In this document: positions 1 to 8,338 of the stretch, one piece after another
Position numbering within the stretch: position 1 is the first letter of the stretch
Layout: every line of letters begins with the position of its first letter
DNA from: Thamnidium elegans
Taxonomy: Eukaryota; Mucoromycota; Mucoromycetes; Mucorales; Mucoraceae
Length of the DNA: 11,277 bases
NCBI GenBank assembly: GCA_025201345.1
Contig: JAIXMG010000063.1
Coordinates: 1 to 11,277, forward strand
Direction: 5' to 3'
Notes under the pieces: model-generated
The model's input: the letters and a program-made list of their open reading frames with translations, nothing else
What the model was told of the DNA's origin: nothing
The model's database searches: none
Position numbers and translations under genes: made by a program

Positions 1-9
1 GCCTTAGTG
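1..9 (-). mobile_element. Right terminus of an upstream CACTA element (rest outside window)
   Basis: The first nine bases, GCCTTAGTG, are the exact inverse of CACTAAGGC, the first nine bases of the large element starting at 772. Gypsy A reading frame is open from base 11 onward but meets a TAG inside these nine bases, so the retrotransposon homology stops where the terminus begins. This suggests a second copy of the same CACTA family ending at base 9. Only nine bases are visible, so this is a good but not secure call. Confidence 0.6.
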
Positions 10-771
10 AAGTACTGTGCCTGTTGGTAATAGTCGTGGTAATGGTGCTGCTTACGATCCTATGGATCTTGATGCTGTTTATACTCATGATCGTAGTGGT
101 AGTCGTGGTCGTAACAATCGAGGTCGTGGTGGTTTCCAAAATAATTATGGTAATAGAAACTCGTCTGGCTCTTCCTCTGGTAATTTTTCTTGTCACTTTT
201 GTGGTAAGACTGGGCATTTCAAGAGATCTTGTCCTGTGCGTTTAAATGAGATTCGTAATCTTGATTTGCGTTTTGCAGCTAGAAGAAATGGTGGTTCACA
301 AGATCGTAATAGTAATGGTAGCCGTTTGAATGCTATTGAGGGGGCTCAAAATGATGACAGTAATTTGAATAATAATAATTCTAATAAAGCTAATGATTCT
401 GCTACACGTTATTTATCAAGTAGTGATATTAGAAATGAAGTGTCATCTTTTAAGAGTTCTAATAATAGTAGTATTCAAGACCGTTTAGCGTTAGATGCAT
501 CTAGATTAATACAATTGTTGGCTACATCGTCTTCTGAATTACCTTTGTATGCTGGTACAATTTTATCTAAGGATGGTAAGGGTATGGTGCAAGCTCGTAT
601 GCTTGTTGATTGTGGAGCTACCGAATGTTATATATCGCCTGGAATGGCGGCAAGAATAGCCGGTCGTTGCTCTATGGTGGATAGAGAGGTAGAAACCGCT
701 GGTGGTTTAATTGATAAAATTACCGACATAATGGAATTTGACCTGAACTTACAAGGCTACAGTAGTGCAGT
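10..771 (+). pseudogene. Ty3/gypsy gag-pol fragment A: nucleocapsid zinc knuckle and aspartic protease
   Basis: This is an internal slice of a Ty3/gypsy polyprotein in one open frame, without its own start or stop. It begins with an Asp-Pro-Met-Asp-Leu-Asp segment and an Arg/Gly/Asn/Ser-rich tract. A classical CX2CX4HX4C nucleocapsid knuckle (CHFCGKTGHFKRSC, bases 191-232) follows, then an Asn/Ser-rich linker. The retropepsin domain is around the active-site triplet Asp-Cys-Gly (608-616, LVDCGATECYISP), with the downstream LQGYSSAV strand. A functional protease would cleave the Gag-Pol precursor. The active-site triplet is Asp-Cys-Gly, not the usual Asp-Ser/Thr-Gly. The frame is cut at 9/10 by one CACTA end and at 771/772 by another; translation past 772 gives only nonsense from the transposon terminus, ending at 820. 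The capsid, reverse transcriptase and LTRs are absent from this window. Confidence 0.85.
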
Positions 772-806
772 CACTAAGGCGAGCAGAAATGATAAATTTA
801 TCATCA
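772..806 (+). repeat. Left terminal inverted repeat of the large CACTA element
   Basis: It starts CACTAAGGCGAGCAGAAATG and continues to ATCATCA. It pairs with the inverse of 7476-7511 with three substitutions and one single-base indel over about 35 positions. The CACTA pentamer is the superfamily hallmark. Confidence 0.88.
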
Positions 807-1006
807 CTGCTAATCAGTGATGATTGAATTATCATTGATGATAAATTTATCAGCAATGATTAAGATTTATCACTGATGATTAGGATTATCATTGATGATT
901 GGGACTATCATCAGTGCTTGATTTATCACTATTGATAATAAATTATCATCAGTGCTTGATTTATCATCAGTGATAATAATTTATCATTACTGATTCAGCT
1001 ATCAAT
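807..1006 (+). repeat. Left subterminal repeat cluster (TTATCATCAGTGAT-type)
   Basis: About 200 bp are packed with variants of TTATCATCAGTGAT and its inverse ATCACTGATGATAA, in both orientations and often directly abutting, with spacers such as GCTTGATT and AGGATT. The core is an imperfect palindrome (TTATCA-TCAG-TGATAA). The same motif recurs near the right end (7244-7475). In plant CACTA elements such arrays are binding sites for an element-encoded DNA-binding protein; assigning that role here is inference. Confidence 0.85.
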
Positions 1007-1832
1007 ATCGCTAGTTTAACCTTAAAAAAAGATTACAGCTCTTATTGGATCATTAAAAGGTCATTACATAAAATATTTATTCAATAATAGGGTATCGATA
1101 GCACATTTTGAGATACATTTATATATAGAAAATAAGGAATTATAAAAAAAAGCGAAATTTTTTATTATTTACAAATGGTTTTTTGTGGGATTTATGTATA
1201 TTAAGGGTAAGGGTATATGTTTATATTATAGTCTGCTATTATCTTCTAGTATGTACAGGAATTAATTAGGGTATAGTAAAGTAAGAGGATAATACACACA
1301 TGAAAGAAGCTAATACCCTGAATAAAAGAAAGAGTTAGAATAAAATATTAAGTTTGAATCAAGTGATAATTACATAAATAACACACAGTAAGATAAGAGG
1401 AGAATACACAGGCGGAATAAGACAATGCCTTGAATAAAAAAAGAGTTAGAATAAGCTATTAAGTTTGAATCAAGTGATATAATTACCATTTAGCTTTACA
1501 AAAGGCAAAAAAAAAGCCTTAGAGTGAGTAGTAGTAGAAATACAAGCTTTATAAAATAAAAACAATAGTGTTAGAACTAAATAAATTATATACTTGACAG
1601 AACATTACCTGATCTCGAAGAATGGGATGAATTACAACATGATTGGGAACAATTGTACACAAAGTTCAAAAAAAAAGAACTTTTATTTATTTGTAAAAAA
1701 AAAAAGAAAAAAGGAAGGAAAAGTAAAATAAAAAAAGAAAAGAAAAGTAAAATAAAGAAAAAAACAAGCTATTTATACAAAAAAAAAAAAAAAAAAAAAA
1801 AAAAAGAAAAAAAAGGCAAAGATTCTATTGGT
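1007..1832. other. Left non-coding interior of the CACTA element
   Basis: No credible gene is present. It holds AT-rich sequence, an approximately 111-bp tandem duplication (1276-1487) and a purine-rich tract of A and AAAG/AAGA runs (about 1665-1819) that includes 27 consecutive A (1779-1805). The only open frame, at 1653-1859, is almost pure lysine from A-runs and is rejected. The 3' untranslated region and end of the minus-strand gene probably lie here. Confidence 0.6.
1276..1487 (+). repeat. Two-copy tandem repeat, period about 111 bp
   Basis: Copy 1 (about 1276-1375) and copy 2 (about 1388-1487) share GTAA-GTAAGAGG-type starts, AATACACA, CCTGAATAAAA, AAGAGTTAGAATAA and TATTAAGTTTGAATCAAGTG in the same order. 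For example, AGTTAGAATA begins at 1332 and again at 1443. The copies have diverged by several substitutions and small indels, so the duplication is not recent. Confidence 0.8.
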
Positions 1833-2828
1833 TTAACCTCTTTTTCTCTTCTCGCCTAACACCTGATGGACTCCATCAATACTTACCTGTGGTAATTCAA
1901 TTTCTTCTACCATACCAGCGATTGAATACTCGTCGACTTCAATAGCGACCTATTATGTCAATCCAAAAAAAAAAAAGTTAATAATGCGAATAAAAAAAAG
2001 TAATAAAATAGCTTACGTTTGATTTCCTTCCGGCCTTTCTTGAACCTTCATTACGAATAGCTACAGACAGCAAGTAACATGCTACCCAGCTGTCTTCTGC
2101 ACAATCCAACGGAAGACAGGCTTGGTTGGTGAGCGTCTCCAAGACAATGTGCTCGACAACCAACGCCATGCGTTCCCTGTCTCCCTTTGACATGGCTGAC
2201 CATCGAAATCCTTGGTTTGCGTTCTCAAAGTGCGTACGAACAAACAGAGTGACCAATACATTTGTCTTTTCGTATCGATCAACTGCATCTTGAAGTCGTG
2301 CCTCATGATCTTCTTCGGTCGTAGCCATGCCGTACGTAACATTCTTCTTTTCCAGCCAAAGAGTACACATTGCTGTGATCAGATTCTTCACATTGTTGGG
2401 TGCTACACCAGTTTTCAAAGAGACATTACTCTTACCATAGCAACGTTTACCACGGTTGCTTTTTGCCTTGCTTACAATATCATCGACCTTTTCTTGGCTA
2501 TTGAAGATCTCAAAAGAAGACGGGTTGATTTGCAACTGGCTTGTACTTACAGAGCGAGATCCTAAATAAACAAACAGTAGTTAGAACCAAGCAAAATAAT
2601 ATTTATTTCCTTAACCAAATTATTACCTGAACCCAATGAAACAGGATTAAAAGAGAAGCCAGAAGAGTTTCTACTATTCAAGGCCAACAGTTGAGATAAC
2701 ATCACCTTAATTTCTCGTACTTCCCCTATAAGAGTGTCAAGTTTAACAGAGTCAGAAAGAGAGGGATTGACGTCAAACTCTTGTAAAAACCGAAGAGAGT
2801 CCAAAGGGTATTCATTGCCGTCAGTCAT
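1833..2828 (-). CDS. CACTA accessory protein of unknown function (287 aa, three exons)
   Basis: I do not recognise the family by name. The model is exon 1 2828-2627, intron 2626-2562 (65 nt), exon 2 2561-2017, intron 2016-1950 (67 nt) and exon 3 1949-1833. All junctions are GT...AG and the joined frame is open for 287 codons with no frameshift, which supports a maintained gene. The start is the ATG at 2828. Residues about 26-50 look like a short leucine-rich coiled coil (LDTLIGEVREIKVMLSQLLAL). A Ser/Asn-rich linker follows, then a basic patch (KAKSNRGKRCYGKSN, about 99-113) and a helical core with Trp, Arg and Cys residues (about 120-238). Basic motifs RKAGRK and the C-terminal KRKR look like nuclear localisation signals. 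It is divergent to the transposase gene inside the same element. By analogy with TnpA of En/Spm it may bind subterminal repeats, but nothing in the sequence proves this. Confidence 0.8.
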
Positions 2829-3211
2829 ATTATATTTGCGTTTTTAAAATAAAAGTAGAATGTTTTTTTTTTTCTAAAGTAAAAAAGTTCCTTTAAATAC
2901 AATTTTAAATCCATTATTTACCTGACGAGGAACCAAAATAGTTTTCTGTCAAACGTCCCGTTTAGGTAGAAGCAAGAAATAAATCACAGTAAAAAAAAAA
3001 GGGGCGGAACCAATGGCTAGATTTTTCAAAGCAAGTCATCTATTCAATCGTATTAGTCTAGGAGCATGTTGGTATCATTTTAATGCTTTATATTTTTTAT
3101 ATATACGTACATTTACTTTATGTTATCGGTATAATCTCTTCATTTTGGCTCTTGTGTCCATTTAGCGTTCAATTATTGTCTACAACATCTTTTCGGTTAC
3201 ACAAGAATATT

Positions 3212-3373
3212 AAACGAAGCTCTATGACTGGTTCCTACTACTATTTTGAAGCTAATGCCAAGTAAGAAATATCTCCTCATTTTACACCGATAGTTCCAGG
3301 AAAATAAAACAAAGCGCAAGGAGTGGTTCAAACAAGTATTTTGAAATTAATTGTCAAAGATAAAATATCTACC
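3212..3373 (+). repeat. Degenerate direct repeat (two units of about 65 bp, 95 bp apart) in the divergent promoter
   Basis: Unit 1 (3212-3276) and unit 2 (3307-3373) share AAACxAAGC, TGGTTC, TATTTTGAA, a TAAT...CAA stretch and AATATCT in the same order. About two thirds of positions match by eye. It may be an old duplication or paired regulatory sites. Confidence 0.55.
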
Positions 3374-3422
3374 GTAAAACACTTTTTTTTTAAAAAAAAA
3401 AAATGCCAAAGTTATTTTTTTG

Positions 3423-3430
3423 TATAAAAG
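3423..3430 (+). promoter_or_regulatory. TATA box of the transposase gene
   Basis: TATAAAAG lies about 72 bp upstream of the ATG at 3502, a normal spacing for a fungal core promoter with a short leader. The call is based on consensus and position only. Confidence 0.5.
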
Positions 3431-3501
3431 TACCCAGAAAAAAAAAAGAAATAACTTACATTAATTTCAAATAAAAATATTCCATTAAACAGCTTATTAA
3501 A

Positions 3502-6500
3502 ATGTCTTATACTTATAATCCCAACAAGCGTACACGTGTATCCAGCAACAGTATCAATTATGTTCGCCAGCTCCTTGTCCAACAGGCCAGATCCCTTTCA
3601 ATTATTAATCCCCCAGTTGCAAATAATTCTGAAAGTGAGTATGACTACAGCGAGTACATGGATTTCAATGATGAGCCAGAAACTACTGGTGATTTCTTAG
3701 AAAACGAAGGTAAATATTAATGATAATGACACGTAAATTCTATAAAATATCCATAGTCTTACTTACTAAACCATCTATATAACAGAACCATTTGACTCTG
3801 AGTGTTTACTTGCTGACTCCTTTTCTTCTTCTGAAGTTGACAATGAATTACTCGAAGATCTTGAGCAAGCTGATGATGATATTGAATATAAATTGAATAT
3901 TCCCAAATTTGCATTCACCAATATCGAAAAATATAGTGTGATGTTTGAAGAAGTATGTGATACATACAACATCAGCCGAGAAGGTTCAAGAGCAATGAGA
4001 CATTTAATCAACATGATGCTTGCTGACGAAAGCTTGGGTAAATATATTAATTGAGACTATTATATTGATCCTATTAGAGACTAATAGTTTTTTTTTTAAA
4101 AAAAAAAAATTACCTTGTATATTGATTCAGACTCTACTACTAGCAAACTCTTGAGCAATGAAGCCTGTGCCAGCCTTGTCAAGAATGTTATACCGTTACA
4201 GATGACAAGATCTTACGACGTTTGTAACAATGGATGCTATTTGTATAGTCTAGAAGATGATCACCTTCTCAATTGTCCAGTATGCAATTCATCGAGACTA
4301 TTAATCAAAAATCACTAAAATGGTCTCCAATCGCAGATAAAGTAGCAGAGATGATATCTTCAGAAGAAATACGTCAGAACTTGATAGATCGCCAAAAAGA
4401 CGTAATTGAAAATATAACAAGAAACAATGATACGTACGCTGATATCTTCGACGGAGAGATTTTCAAAAACCTTTATAGTAGCCAAGCTATCAAACACTGA
4501 CCAAAATATAATAAATATATACTTGAAAATTGATGTCGACGGGTTTACGTCCTCAAGTTCCCATTCAAGTATGATCATGATCCACGCTGTTGTATTGAAT
4601 CTAGAAAGTTCTGAAAGGTACAAAAGTTAAAGAAAGACTGGTTAATAAGTTGTGACGAAGTATTAACGAGTTAAATTGTTTACCTTTTTGATAGATATGC
4701 CAGACACGCAACTTTCCAAATCGGCATTCTTCCTGGTAAATCCAAATCTGATTTTAATTCCTTTTTAAAACCAATTGTAAACGAACTCAAGACACTTTCG
4801 GAAAAAACCATTGTTAACCAAATAGGTACAGAACTTCCTATAAGATGTAAAGTATATGCTCTTTTTGTAAATGGTGATGGTATTGAATGTAACAGACTTA
4901 TGAATTTTTCTGGACATACTGGGTAAGTACATAGGTATATAAAAAAAAATGCAATACATTAGCTAACCTTTTTTCTTCTTCGCTAATAAAGAAAAAATGG
5001 CTGTAGGTTTTGTCTTACACTGGGTTCTCAACGATCAGACGGTCCACCAAATACACGAAGAGCTGGAATGTATTTTGCAGATCGCACTGCCCCTTTGAGG
5101 TCTAAAGAAAGCTTATTATTAGAGGATTCAAGCTCACTTTACGTATGTTCTTTTTTTTTTAAAAAAAAACAAAAATTAATAATAATACTCACATATCACT
5201 ATTTTTAAGCGTGAAAACACGTATGGGATCAAGAAGCCAACTATATTTGGAACACTCTCTACGTTTTCTGGTTCCTGTACCTTTGGTTTTGACGAACTTC
5301 ACGGTATCTCCAATATCAGCAAGTTGTTTTTTGATTTATTATCGAAACGTTATAATGACAGCTACAAATATTACGGTAATGAATCTGCCTATCCGTTTCA
5401 GTTGTCGAATAAACAATTTGAATGCTTAAATGTTGGTATTCAAAACTCGCGATTGTTGATCCCGGCCGGGGTATTTCAAGGTGGCTTTCATCCTGTCAAC
5501 CCATTAAATGTAAAAGGTCTTTATAGAAGTATCGACTGGATACAGTGGCTTATATATATTGTACCTGTTCTAGTTGTCAGTCTATTTGAAGATCCCATCC
5601 ATCAAAACAGCCATTTTAGCTTTGACTAGGGCATGCGCATTGTCCTTACAGTGGGAAGTATCTAAAGCTGACATTGGCGAAATTAAGGAGTGAGTATTCA
5701 GCGAGAAGTAAATTTTAGTTTGGTGTTATTTAACTTACTTATTTGATTAAACTATATAGTTCTCTTGAAACTTGGTATCGCTATATTGATAGACAAATTA
5801 CCGCAAAAGCTATTTCAAATTCTATTTACAAGTCGTCGATGCATCACCTTTTTCACATCCCCCATATTATCGAACAATGCTCTTCTTTAAGAAACATTAG
5901 TGTTAGAAGTATGGAGCGCGAGATTGGAAATTACAAAAAGAAGATGAGAGCAAGAGTGAATGTGGATGCGAATGCAATAAATGTTCTTGAAAGGATCACA
6001 CGGTTCAAATTTTTAGAAGCTACCGGTATGATTGATTTCTCTGTTTTGTATAATAGAAACCCGGAAAGTAACAAGACAGGCTTCGTCAAGCATCCAGCTA
6101 CGTATATAGACAATTGCAATGACTATCCACAACTATGGGAACCATTTTCTTCTCCCGTTTTGATACCTAAGGGTTATTCTGGTGACCTTACTATTGAAGG
6201 TTTGGTTAGAATGGATTCGTTGATTCTAGCAATAGCATCTTACAAGCGTCGCTTCTTGGGTATCAACAAAGGCCGCCCACTAGTGTTGAACTTGGACTTA
6301 ATAATAACGCCAGCAGCAAAACTATGGCGTGACTCCCATGTACTTACTTCTGTTCTTTTTAAATCCAAATTACCAGCAAGCTGTACTAAAAGAGGCGGAG
6401 AGTTTGTAATGTTTGAGTCGAATGTAAAAAAAAGGTACGTTTTATTTATATATGTTTATTTACCATTGCTGACATTTCCACTTTTCTAATGACTACTAGG

Positions 6501-6872
6501 GTCAATAATCGTTTACAATCTATTCCAAACTGGTATCTCGGTAAGCTCTTATTCTTTTTTGAAATTGACTTGGAACTTGAAGAAAGTAGACCCCATGGAA
6601 GTTTCTATGCTGTCGTTGAGGTCATGAAATCGCACAAAACTGCTCTTCATTCAAAATCTATACCAATGGTTCAGCCATTTAGTGAAACAGAAAATAAAAA
6701 GTACGCGGTGATAGACGTTGCTGATATAATTTCTACAGTCGGTTTAATACAAAAAACAGACCTGAAAAATAACCAGGTTGAGCCATCTAACTGGTTCTAC
6801 GTGATTTCTCCTTCCACAGCATTCCATAAAGACATGTCGACAAATGCAGGCAAGATTAACGACTTGTTGTAG
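3502..6872 (+). pseudogene. Tnp2-like DDE transposase of the CACTA element, eight exons, three frameshifts
   Basis: This would cut and rejoin the element ends. Exons: 3502-3709, 3786-4037, 4131-4617, 4695-4922, 4992-5142, 5210-5689, 5760-6434 and 6500-6872; the introns are 65-93 nt and all GT...AG. The product would be about 950 aa. The N-terminus is acidic and Ser-rich. A Tnp2-type zinc motif follows (CNNGC at 4223, CPVC at 4274). The candidate catalytic residues are Asp in KIDVDGF (4532-4543), Asp in FGFDELHGI (5291) and Glu in RSMEREIGNYKK (5914). A second Cys pair, GCRFC (5002-5013), sits in the GHTGKNGCRFC segment, as in related transposases. The frame breaks near 4307-4311 (an A-run, one base short), near 4488-4494 (one base extra) and near 5595-5607 (one base extra). 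The C-terminus around KYAVIDVADII and the stop at 6870-6872 look intact. The fungal Tnp2 relationship is from recognition. The breaks could be true decay or read errors. Confidence 0.85.
4088..4109. repeat. T10-A12 palindrome in transposase intron 2
   Basis: Ten T are followed directly by twelve A inside intron 4038-4130. The same arrangement occurs at 3383-3403 (upstream region) and at 5151-5169 (intron 5143-5209, T10-A9). It could fold as a perfect hairpin without a loop spacer. Confidence 0.7.
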
Positions 6873-7243
6873 TAGTACAATTTTTTTTTCGTCGTTTAAT
6901 GATAATAATAATAAAAGGTTAATAAAAAGATTATTTTGTCTCAAAAAAAAAAACAGTTTTGCCAAAAAAAGATTTATTTACTTTGATCGTGACTTGCGAT
7001 TTCTTAAGTGATGTTTATTGTGAATATTTGTAGTGCTGAAGTTAATGAAAGTCTCGATGTTCCTAATAGAATAATCCGTGGAAGTTATTTTACGATTCTG
7101 GTTGACGGCAGTATTAATTTAGAATTAAGAAAAAATAAAATAAAGTTACAATGATGCTTCAAAAAAAAAGCTCTTATATATAGTATTTCACTGGGCGGAA
7201 TATTAAATATAACGGTAAGTCAGTGTTATGAAAAGAAAAATAT
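6873..7243. other. Transposase 3' flank, no gene seen
   Basis: An AATAAA polyadenylation-like signal lies at 6910-6915, 38 bp after the transposase stop. The rest is AT-rich with no supported reading frame or recognised motif. Confidence 0.5.
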
Positions 7244-7475
7244 TATTCACTGATAAACTTATCATCAATGATTGTCTAACGATTGAGATCACTTTTATTT
7301 CAAACGACGATTTTTTGTTAGCAAAAAAAAAAAAAAAAAAAAAAAAAAGTGAGAAAAAAAAAGTAAATCTGTGCTTAATTTAGAGGAGCTTCAATCTCAC
7401 TGATAATTTTATTTCTGTACAGCTTAATTTGAATCATTACTGACGCTGTAATCAGTCCACTGATTCTGCAATCAT
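7244..7475. repeat. Right subterminal repeat region of the large CACTA element
   Basis: Sparse copies of the TTATCATCA/CACTGATAA motif occur at 7246-7275, 7396-7410 and 7430-7475, in the same family as the dense left cluster. A run of 26 A (7323-7348) and further A-rich sequence interrupts them. The lower motif density than on the left makes the ends asymmetric, as is common in CACTA elements. Confidence 0.75.
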
Positions 7476-7511
7476 TGATGATTAAATTTATCATTTTTTC
7501 TCGCCATAGTG
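7476..7511 (-). repeat. Right terminal inverted repeat of the large CACTA element
   Basis: Read on the minus strand it starts CACTATGGCGAGAAAAAATG and runs to AATCATCA. It matches the left terminus at 772-806 apart from A/T, C/A and G/A substitutions and one extra A. Confidence 0.88.
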
Positions 7512-7831
7512 GTTGTCGGATACTGCAAGTTTAAATTCAGAGTTAGGTATAGTGCAAACAGATGTAGGATCAATGTTAGCGTTGTCATCTAATTCTCTTT
7601 TAATAGAATTCATGAATTGGTTACGAATATTTTCTGTTCCGAAGTATTCAAAAGAAAGAGAAGTGTTAGGAGAAGGATCGATTGGATCTTCAATCGTAGG
7701 TAATGTGGAGTCGTTCCAAGTTGTAATTAGACCAGTGACAGCTATATTGAGACGAGGCATTAAGTCAAGTCCTATGCATATATCAGCTTCACTATGAAGG
7801 TCAAATACTTCAAATTTATGATGGTGTTGTA
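7512..7831 (-). pseudogene. Ty3/gypsy B: protease C-terminus and pol linker
   Basis: The frame is open on the minus strand. It begins at HHHKFEVFDLHSEADICIGL, followed by DLMPRLNIAVTG, the end of the retropepsin domain (the I-G-x-D-L-M segment is typical of Ty3 pol in these fungi). It continues through an acidic Pro/Ser linker to CTIPNSEFKLAVSDN, where the CACTA element starts at 7511. Reverse transcriptase should follow but is not in this window. The upstream part of the same protease lies at 8339-8674, separated by a 495-bp insertion. This piece is from a different retrotransposon family than gypsy A and has the opposite orientation. Confidence 0.85.
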
Positions 7832-8338
7832 CTTACGTAGTATATTCAATGATACAAATTTATACATAATTTATACAGGTATATGTTCTCACATATTGCT
7901 TACATAAATTATACACAAATGTTGTATATTACATATATCTACTCAGACACCTTCTATTGTTCTCTTTTATCGATTATATAAGCATTAGACTGTTTTAATT
8001 CTTATCAAGGACAAATAGCTGGTTCATAAATAATGCCCCAATTATTTTGAATGAACAAGCCTCTATCCTGGATCTTTTATTTAGAAAAGCCAATTAGAAA
8101 GATAATAAGCATTGCCGCTGTTACAATTGACCTTCTAAAGAAACTATTTATATTTCCAAATTGCTCATCCACTATTAGATGGTTAATATTGTCCATGTTT
8201 CATATTAAGTGGATAAGCGCTTATTTAACTTATTTTGTATATAAGGCACACATTATTTCATTAAAAAAACAAAAATCCCTTTTTAAAGTCTGATAAATTC
8301 TACGTTTATTTTCTTTATTTTCTTTTTTTGATACTTAC
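7830..8338 (-). mobile_element. 495-bp insertion with 7-bp direct repeats inside gypsy B protease
   Basis: TACTTAC occurs at 7830-7836 and again at 8332-8338, at the two points where protease homology stops and resumes. The inserted 7837-8331 is AT-rich, ends in a T-rich stretch on the plus strand, and shows no terminal inverted repeat, LTR or recognisable protein. The type of element is unknown. On the retrotransposon sense strand the repeat reads GTAAGTA, which offers a splice donor at one side and an AG acceptor at the other; removing 8338 down to 7832 joins the two protease pieces in the same frame. Confidence 0.55.
8077..8196 (-). CDS. Possible 39-aa microprotein with one membrane segment (weak)
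   Basis: An ATG-to-TAA frame lies inside the 495-bp insertion. Residues 1-23 are polar (MDNINHLIVDEQFGNINSFF...), and they are followed by a hydrophobic stretch (VTAAMLIIFLIGF) close to the C-terminus, like a tail anchor. There is no homology I recognise and no promoter evidence. A chance frame in AT-rich DNA is the likeliest explanation. Confidence 0.15.
   Translation of the reverse strand: MDNINHLIVDEQFGNINSFFRRSIVTAAMLIIFLIGFSK

Larger units (their letters stand above)
2829..3501. promoter_or_regulatory. Divergent promoter region between accessory and transposase genes
   Basis: These 673 bp separate two start codons facing away from each other. On the plus side a good TATA box, TATAAAAG (3423-3430), lies about 72 bp before the transposase ATG. 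On the minus side a CAG/GTAAAT donor (2921) and a CTTTAG acceptor (2874) could form a short 5'-UTR intron, which is weakly supported. The region also holds a degenerate direct repeat (3212-3276 and 3307-3373) and a T9A12 palindrome (3383-3403). No credible coding frame is present. Confidence 0.6.
772..7511 (+). mobile_element. CACTA (En/Spm, CMC) DNA transposon, 6.74 kb, two divergent genes
   Basis: The element is bounded by CACTAAGGCGAG at 772 and its near-inverse CTCGCCATAGTG ending at 7511. The inverted match extends to about 35 bp with a few mismatches and one indel. Inside both ends are clusters of TTATCATCAGTGAT-like subterminal repeats. The cargo is a minus-strand accessory gene and a plus-strand Tnp2-like DDE transposase gene, sharing a promoter region of about 670 bp. 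CACTA elements move by cut-and-paste and usually leave a 3-bp target duplication. Here the flanking triplets are AGT (left) and GTT (right), which do not match, and the two flanks belong to different retrotransposons. The transposase has frameshifts, so this copy is likely non-autonomous now, although the ends look usable by transposase supplied from another copy. Confidence 0.9.

Noticed and set aside
1653..1859. Plus-strand lysine-rich open frame
   Set aside because: It is translation of A-runs and AAAG repeats and overlaps the 3' end of the better supported minus-strand gene.
1866..1889. GTAAGT...CAG in exon 3 of the accessory gene as an intron
   Set aside because: It would be only 24 nt long, and reading through keeps the frame open to a basic C-terminus and a stop.
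2212..2565. Plus-strand open frame of 117 codons
   Set aside because: It is antisense to exon 2 of the accessory gene, which has matching splice sites and a continuous protein.
770..7513. 2-bp GT on both sides of the large element as a target duplication
   Set aside because: The neighbouring element shows a 3-bp duplication, a 2-bp match is expected by chance one time in sixteen, and the two flanks come from different retrotransposons.
8051..8293. Plus-strand 80-codon frame inside the 495-bp insertion
   Set aside because: AT-rich chance frame, no motif; the opposite-strand 39-codon frame is at least as plausible and itself weak.
7830..8338. Insertion as a Helitron or a LINE with a poly-A tail
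   Set aside because: The minus strand begins with TC after A but the other end is not CTRR. The A-rich end is at the 5' side on that strand, wrong for a poly-A tail, and a 7-bp duplication argues against a Helitron.
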